Positions 61,917 through 64,000 of a stretch of DNA of 64,000 nucleotides are shown in pieces. The notes under the pieces were generated by a model that had not been told where the DNA came from, made no database searches, and saw only the letters and a program-made list of their open reading frames with translations. A program made the position numbers and the translations under genes. The number at the start of each line of letters is the position of its first letter. Position 1 is the first letter of the stretch. The stretch comes from Streptomyces griseosporeus (GTDB lineage: Bacteria; Actinomycetota; Actinomycetes; Streptomycetales; Streptomycetaceae). The DNA is taken from contig NZ_BNBR01000001.1 in assembly GCF_014656055.1 (NCBI RefSeq), positions 1,302,001 through 1,366,000 on the forward strand. Direction: 5' to 3'.

Positions 61917-64000
61917 GTGCGAAGAACCCGTGTCCTCGCGGCCGTTCTGGCGCTCGGCGCCGGGCTGGTCGTGGGCGCGCCGCCCGTGCTCGCCGCCGGC
62001 TCGCCCGCCCCGCGGGCAGCCGTCGCGGCCGAGTCGTACACCTGGAAGAACGCCCGCATCGACGGCGGCGGCTTCGTCCCCGGCATCGTCTTCAACCGCA
62101 AGGAGAAGAACCTCGCCTACGCCCGCACCGACATCGGCGGCGCCTACCGCTGGCAGCAGTCGACGAAGACCTGGACGCCGCTGCTGGACTCCGTCGGCTG
62201 GAACGACTGGGGGCACACCGGCGTGGTGAGCCTCGCCACCGACTCCGTCGACCCGAACAGGGTCTACGCGGCGGTCGGCACGTACACCAACGGCTGGGAC
62301 CCGGGCAACGGGGCCGTGCTGCGCTCCGCCGACCGCGGCGCCAGCTGGCAGAAGGCGGACCTGCCGTTCAAGCTGGGCGGCAACATGCCCGGCCGCGGCA
62401 TGGGCGAGCGCCTGGCCGTCGACCCGAACAAGAACAGCGTGCTGTACCTGGGCGCGCCCAGCGGCAAGGGCCTGTGGCGGTCCACGGACTCCGGCGCGAC
62501 CTGGTCGCAGGTGACCAACTTCCCCAATGTGGGCAACTACGTGGCCGATCCGGGCGACACCTCCGGCTACGGCAACGACAACCAGGGCATCGTCTGGGTC
62601 ACCTTCGACGAGTCGACCGGCAGCGCGGGCAGCGCCACGAAGACGCTCTACGTGGGGGTCGCCGACAAGGCCAACGCGGTGTACCGGTCGACGGACGCGG
62701 GCGCCACCTGGCAGCGGCTCGCCGGGCAGCCGACGGGCTACCTCGCGCACAAGGGGGTGCTGGACGCCGTCAACGGTTATCTGTACCTCGCGTACAGCGA
62801 CACGGGCGGCCCGTACGACGGCGGCAAGGGCCGGCTGATGCGGTACGCGACCGCCACCGGCACCTGGACGGACATCAGCCCGGTCGCCGAGGCCGACACC
62901 TACTACGGGTTCAGCGGGCTGACCGTCGACCGGCAGCACCCGGGCACCGTGATGGCGACGGCGTACAGCTCCTGGTGGCCGGACACGCAGATCTTCCGCT
63001 CGACGAACAGCGGGGCGAGCTGGACGAAGGCGTGGGACTACACGTCGTATCCCAACCGGGAGAACCGCTACACGATGGACGTGTCGTCCTCGCCGTGGCT
63101 GACCTGGGGCGCCAACCCGTCGCCGCCCGAGCAGACGCCGAAGCTGGGGTGGATGACCGAGGCGCTGGAGATCGACCCGTTCGACTCGGACCGCATGATG
63201 TACGGCACGGGCGCGACGATCTACGGCACCGAGGATCTGACCAAGTGGGACAGCGGGACCAAATTCACCGTGAAGCCGATGGTGCAGGGCCTGGAGGAGA
63301 CCGCGGTCAACGACCTCGCCGCTCCCCCGGCGGGCGGCGCGACCCTGTTCAGCGCGCTCGGTGACATCGGCGGTTTCCGGCACACGGACCTGACCAAGGT
63401 GCCGTCGATGATGTACAGCTCGCCGAACTTCACCACGACGACCAGTGTCGACTTCGCCGAGAGCAACCCGGACACGGTGGTGCGGGTGGGCGACCTGGAC
63501 TCCGGGCCGCACATCGCGTTCTCCACGGACAACGGCGCCAACTGGTTCGGCGGCAGCGACCCGTCGGGGGTCAGCGGCGGCGGCACGGTCGCGGCGGCGG
63601 CCGACGGCAGCCGGTTCGTGTGGAGCCCGCAGGGTGCGGGCGTGCAGTACACCACGGGCTTCGGCTCGTCGTGGCAGGCGTCGTCCGGCATCCCGGCGGG
63701 CGCGGTCGTCGAGTCCGACCGGGTCGACCCGAAGACGTTCTACGGTTTCAAGTCCGGCAAGTTCTACGTCAGTTCGGACGGCGGCGCCACCTTCACCGCG
63801 TCCGCGGCGACCGGGCTGCCCGCCGGGGACAGCGTCCGCTTCAAGGCGCTGCCCGGCACCAAGGGCGACGTGTGGCTGGCGGGCGGCGCGAGCGACGGGG
63901 CGTACGGCCTGTGGCACTCCACGGACGGCGGCGCCAGCTTCGCCAAGCTGGCGAACGTCGAGCAGGCCGACACCGTCGGTTTCGGCAAGGCGGCCACGGG
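61917..64000 (+). CDS. Secreted GH74 xyloglucanase, 3' end outside window
   Basis: About 694 residues visible. The GTG at 61917 has GAAAGGA upstream. A signal peptide ends near VLAAGS. Two seven-bladed propeller domains follow, with the repeated RSTDSGATW-type Asp-box sequences. The first catalytic Asp is expected in ARTDIGGAY (residue ~65) and the second in the MTEALEIDPFD region. It cleaves the glucan backbone of xyloglucan. Third extracellular glucanase of the locus; a C-terminal CBM2 is likely beyond the edge (inference). Confidence 0.93.
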   Translation, partial: MRRTRVLAAVLALGAGLVVGAPPVLAAGSPAPRAAVAAESYTWKNARIDGGGFVPGIVFNRKEKNLAYARTDIGGAYRWQQSTKTWTPLLDSVGWNDWGHTGVVSLATDSVDPNRVYAAVGTYTNGWDPGNGAVLRSADRGASWQKADLPFKLGGNMPGRGMGERLAVDPNKNSVLYLGAPSGKGLWRSTDSGATWSQVTNFPNVGNYVADPGDTSGYGNDNQGIVWVTFDESTGSAGSATKTLYVGVADKANAVYRSTDAGATWQRLAGQPTGYLAHKGVLDAVNGYLYLAYSDTGGPYDGGKGRLMRYATATGTWTDISPVAEADTYYGFSGLTVDRQHPGTVMATAYSSWWPDTQIFRSTNSGASWTKAWDYTSYPNRENRYTMDVSSSPWLTWGANPSPPEQTPKLGWMTEALEIDPFDSDRMMYGTGATIYGTEDLTKWDSGTKFTVKPMVQGLEETAVNDLAAPPAGGATLFSALGDIGGFRHTDLTKVPSMMYSSPNFTTTTSVDFAESNPDTVVRVGDLDSGPHIAFSTDNGANWFGGSDPSGVSGGGTVAAAADGSRFVWSPQGAGVQYTTGFGSSWQASSGIPAGAVVESDRVDPKTFYGFKSGKFYVSSDGGATFTASAATGLPAGDSVRFKALPGTKGDVWLAGGASDGAYGLWHSTDGGASFAKLANVEQADTVGFGKAAT

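Overview
The window is high-GC actinobacterial chromosome, almost certainly Streptomyces. GC is extreme at third codon positions, and GTG and occasional TTG starts are common. Twin-arginine and lipoprotein signals are frequent, many genes are joined by 4-bp ATGA or GTGA overlaps, and a GH6/GH48/GH74 cellulase locus lies at the right end. From memory only (not checked), gene content and order recall the S. coelicolor SCO6540s to SCO6600s interval.

Layout. 1-4239: a sugar ABC importer (binding protein and two permeases) followed by a GH1 beta-glucosidase cut by the window edge, all minus strand. 4383-9332: an EF-G paralogue, a predicted nucleotidyltransferase, a quinone-oxidoreductase-type dehydrogenase behind two palindromes, tRNA-Leu(GAG) with promoter and terminator, and an ANTAR protein. 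9743-18839: a six-gene, 4-bp-overlap operon. It holds a GT2-GtrA-kinase fusion, a multi-pass ArnT/PMT-like transferase, a secreted phosphoesterase, a secreted protein of unknown function, a GH99-like hydrolase and a purple acid phosphatase. It looks like an uncharacterised envelope glycoconjugate system.

19356-27719 (minus): an actinobacterial version of the ebo metabolite-traffic cluster. The order is inositol-phosphate synthase, UbiA prenyltransferase (EboC), TIM-barrel enzyme, EboA, EboB, EboE, EboF and a Tat-exported TIM-barrel enzyme. A 162-bp miniature inverted-repeat element sits exactly at the junction upstream of eboA. Removing it on paper restores the 4-bp overlap seen at most other junctions.

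27804-39144 (minus): a ROK regulator, a ribose-type sugar ABC importer, a Gfo/Idh/MocA dehydrogenase, a sugar isomerase-like enzyme, a secreted glucose/sorbosone-dehydrogenase-like protein and a ThuA-DUF1080 protein. The set suggests uptake and oxidative (3-keto type) breakdown of a glycoside. 39358-46052: a GntR regulator broken by an in-frame TGA, a KAS III enzyme with a 7x15-bp minisatellite behind it, an ArsR/MFS divergent pair with clustered operators, a formate-dehydrogenase remnant beside fdhD, and a MarR/oxidoreductase pair. 46053-56302: a bile-acid-symporter-like transporter, LysR and Lrp regulators, a second MFS exporter, an acyl-CoA synthetase, an aldo/keto reductase, a GH75 chitosanase-like lipoprotein, an SDR behind a MerR-type promoter, and a methyltransferase. 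56465-64000: GH6 and GH48 cellulases, divergent around CebR-type operators, then a GH74 xyloglucanase cut by the right edge.
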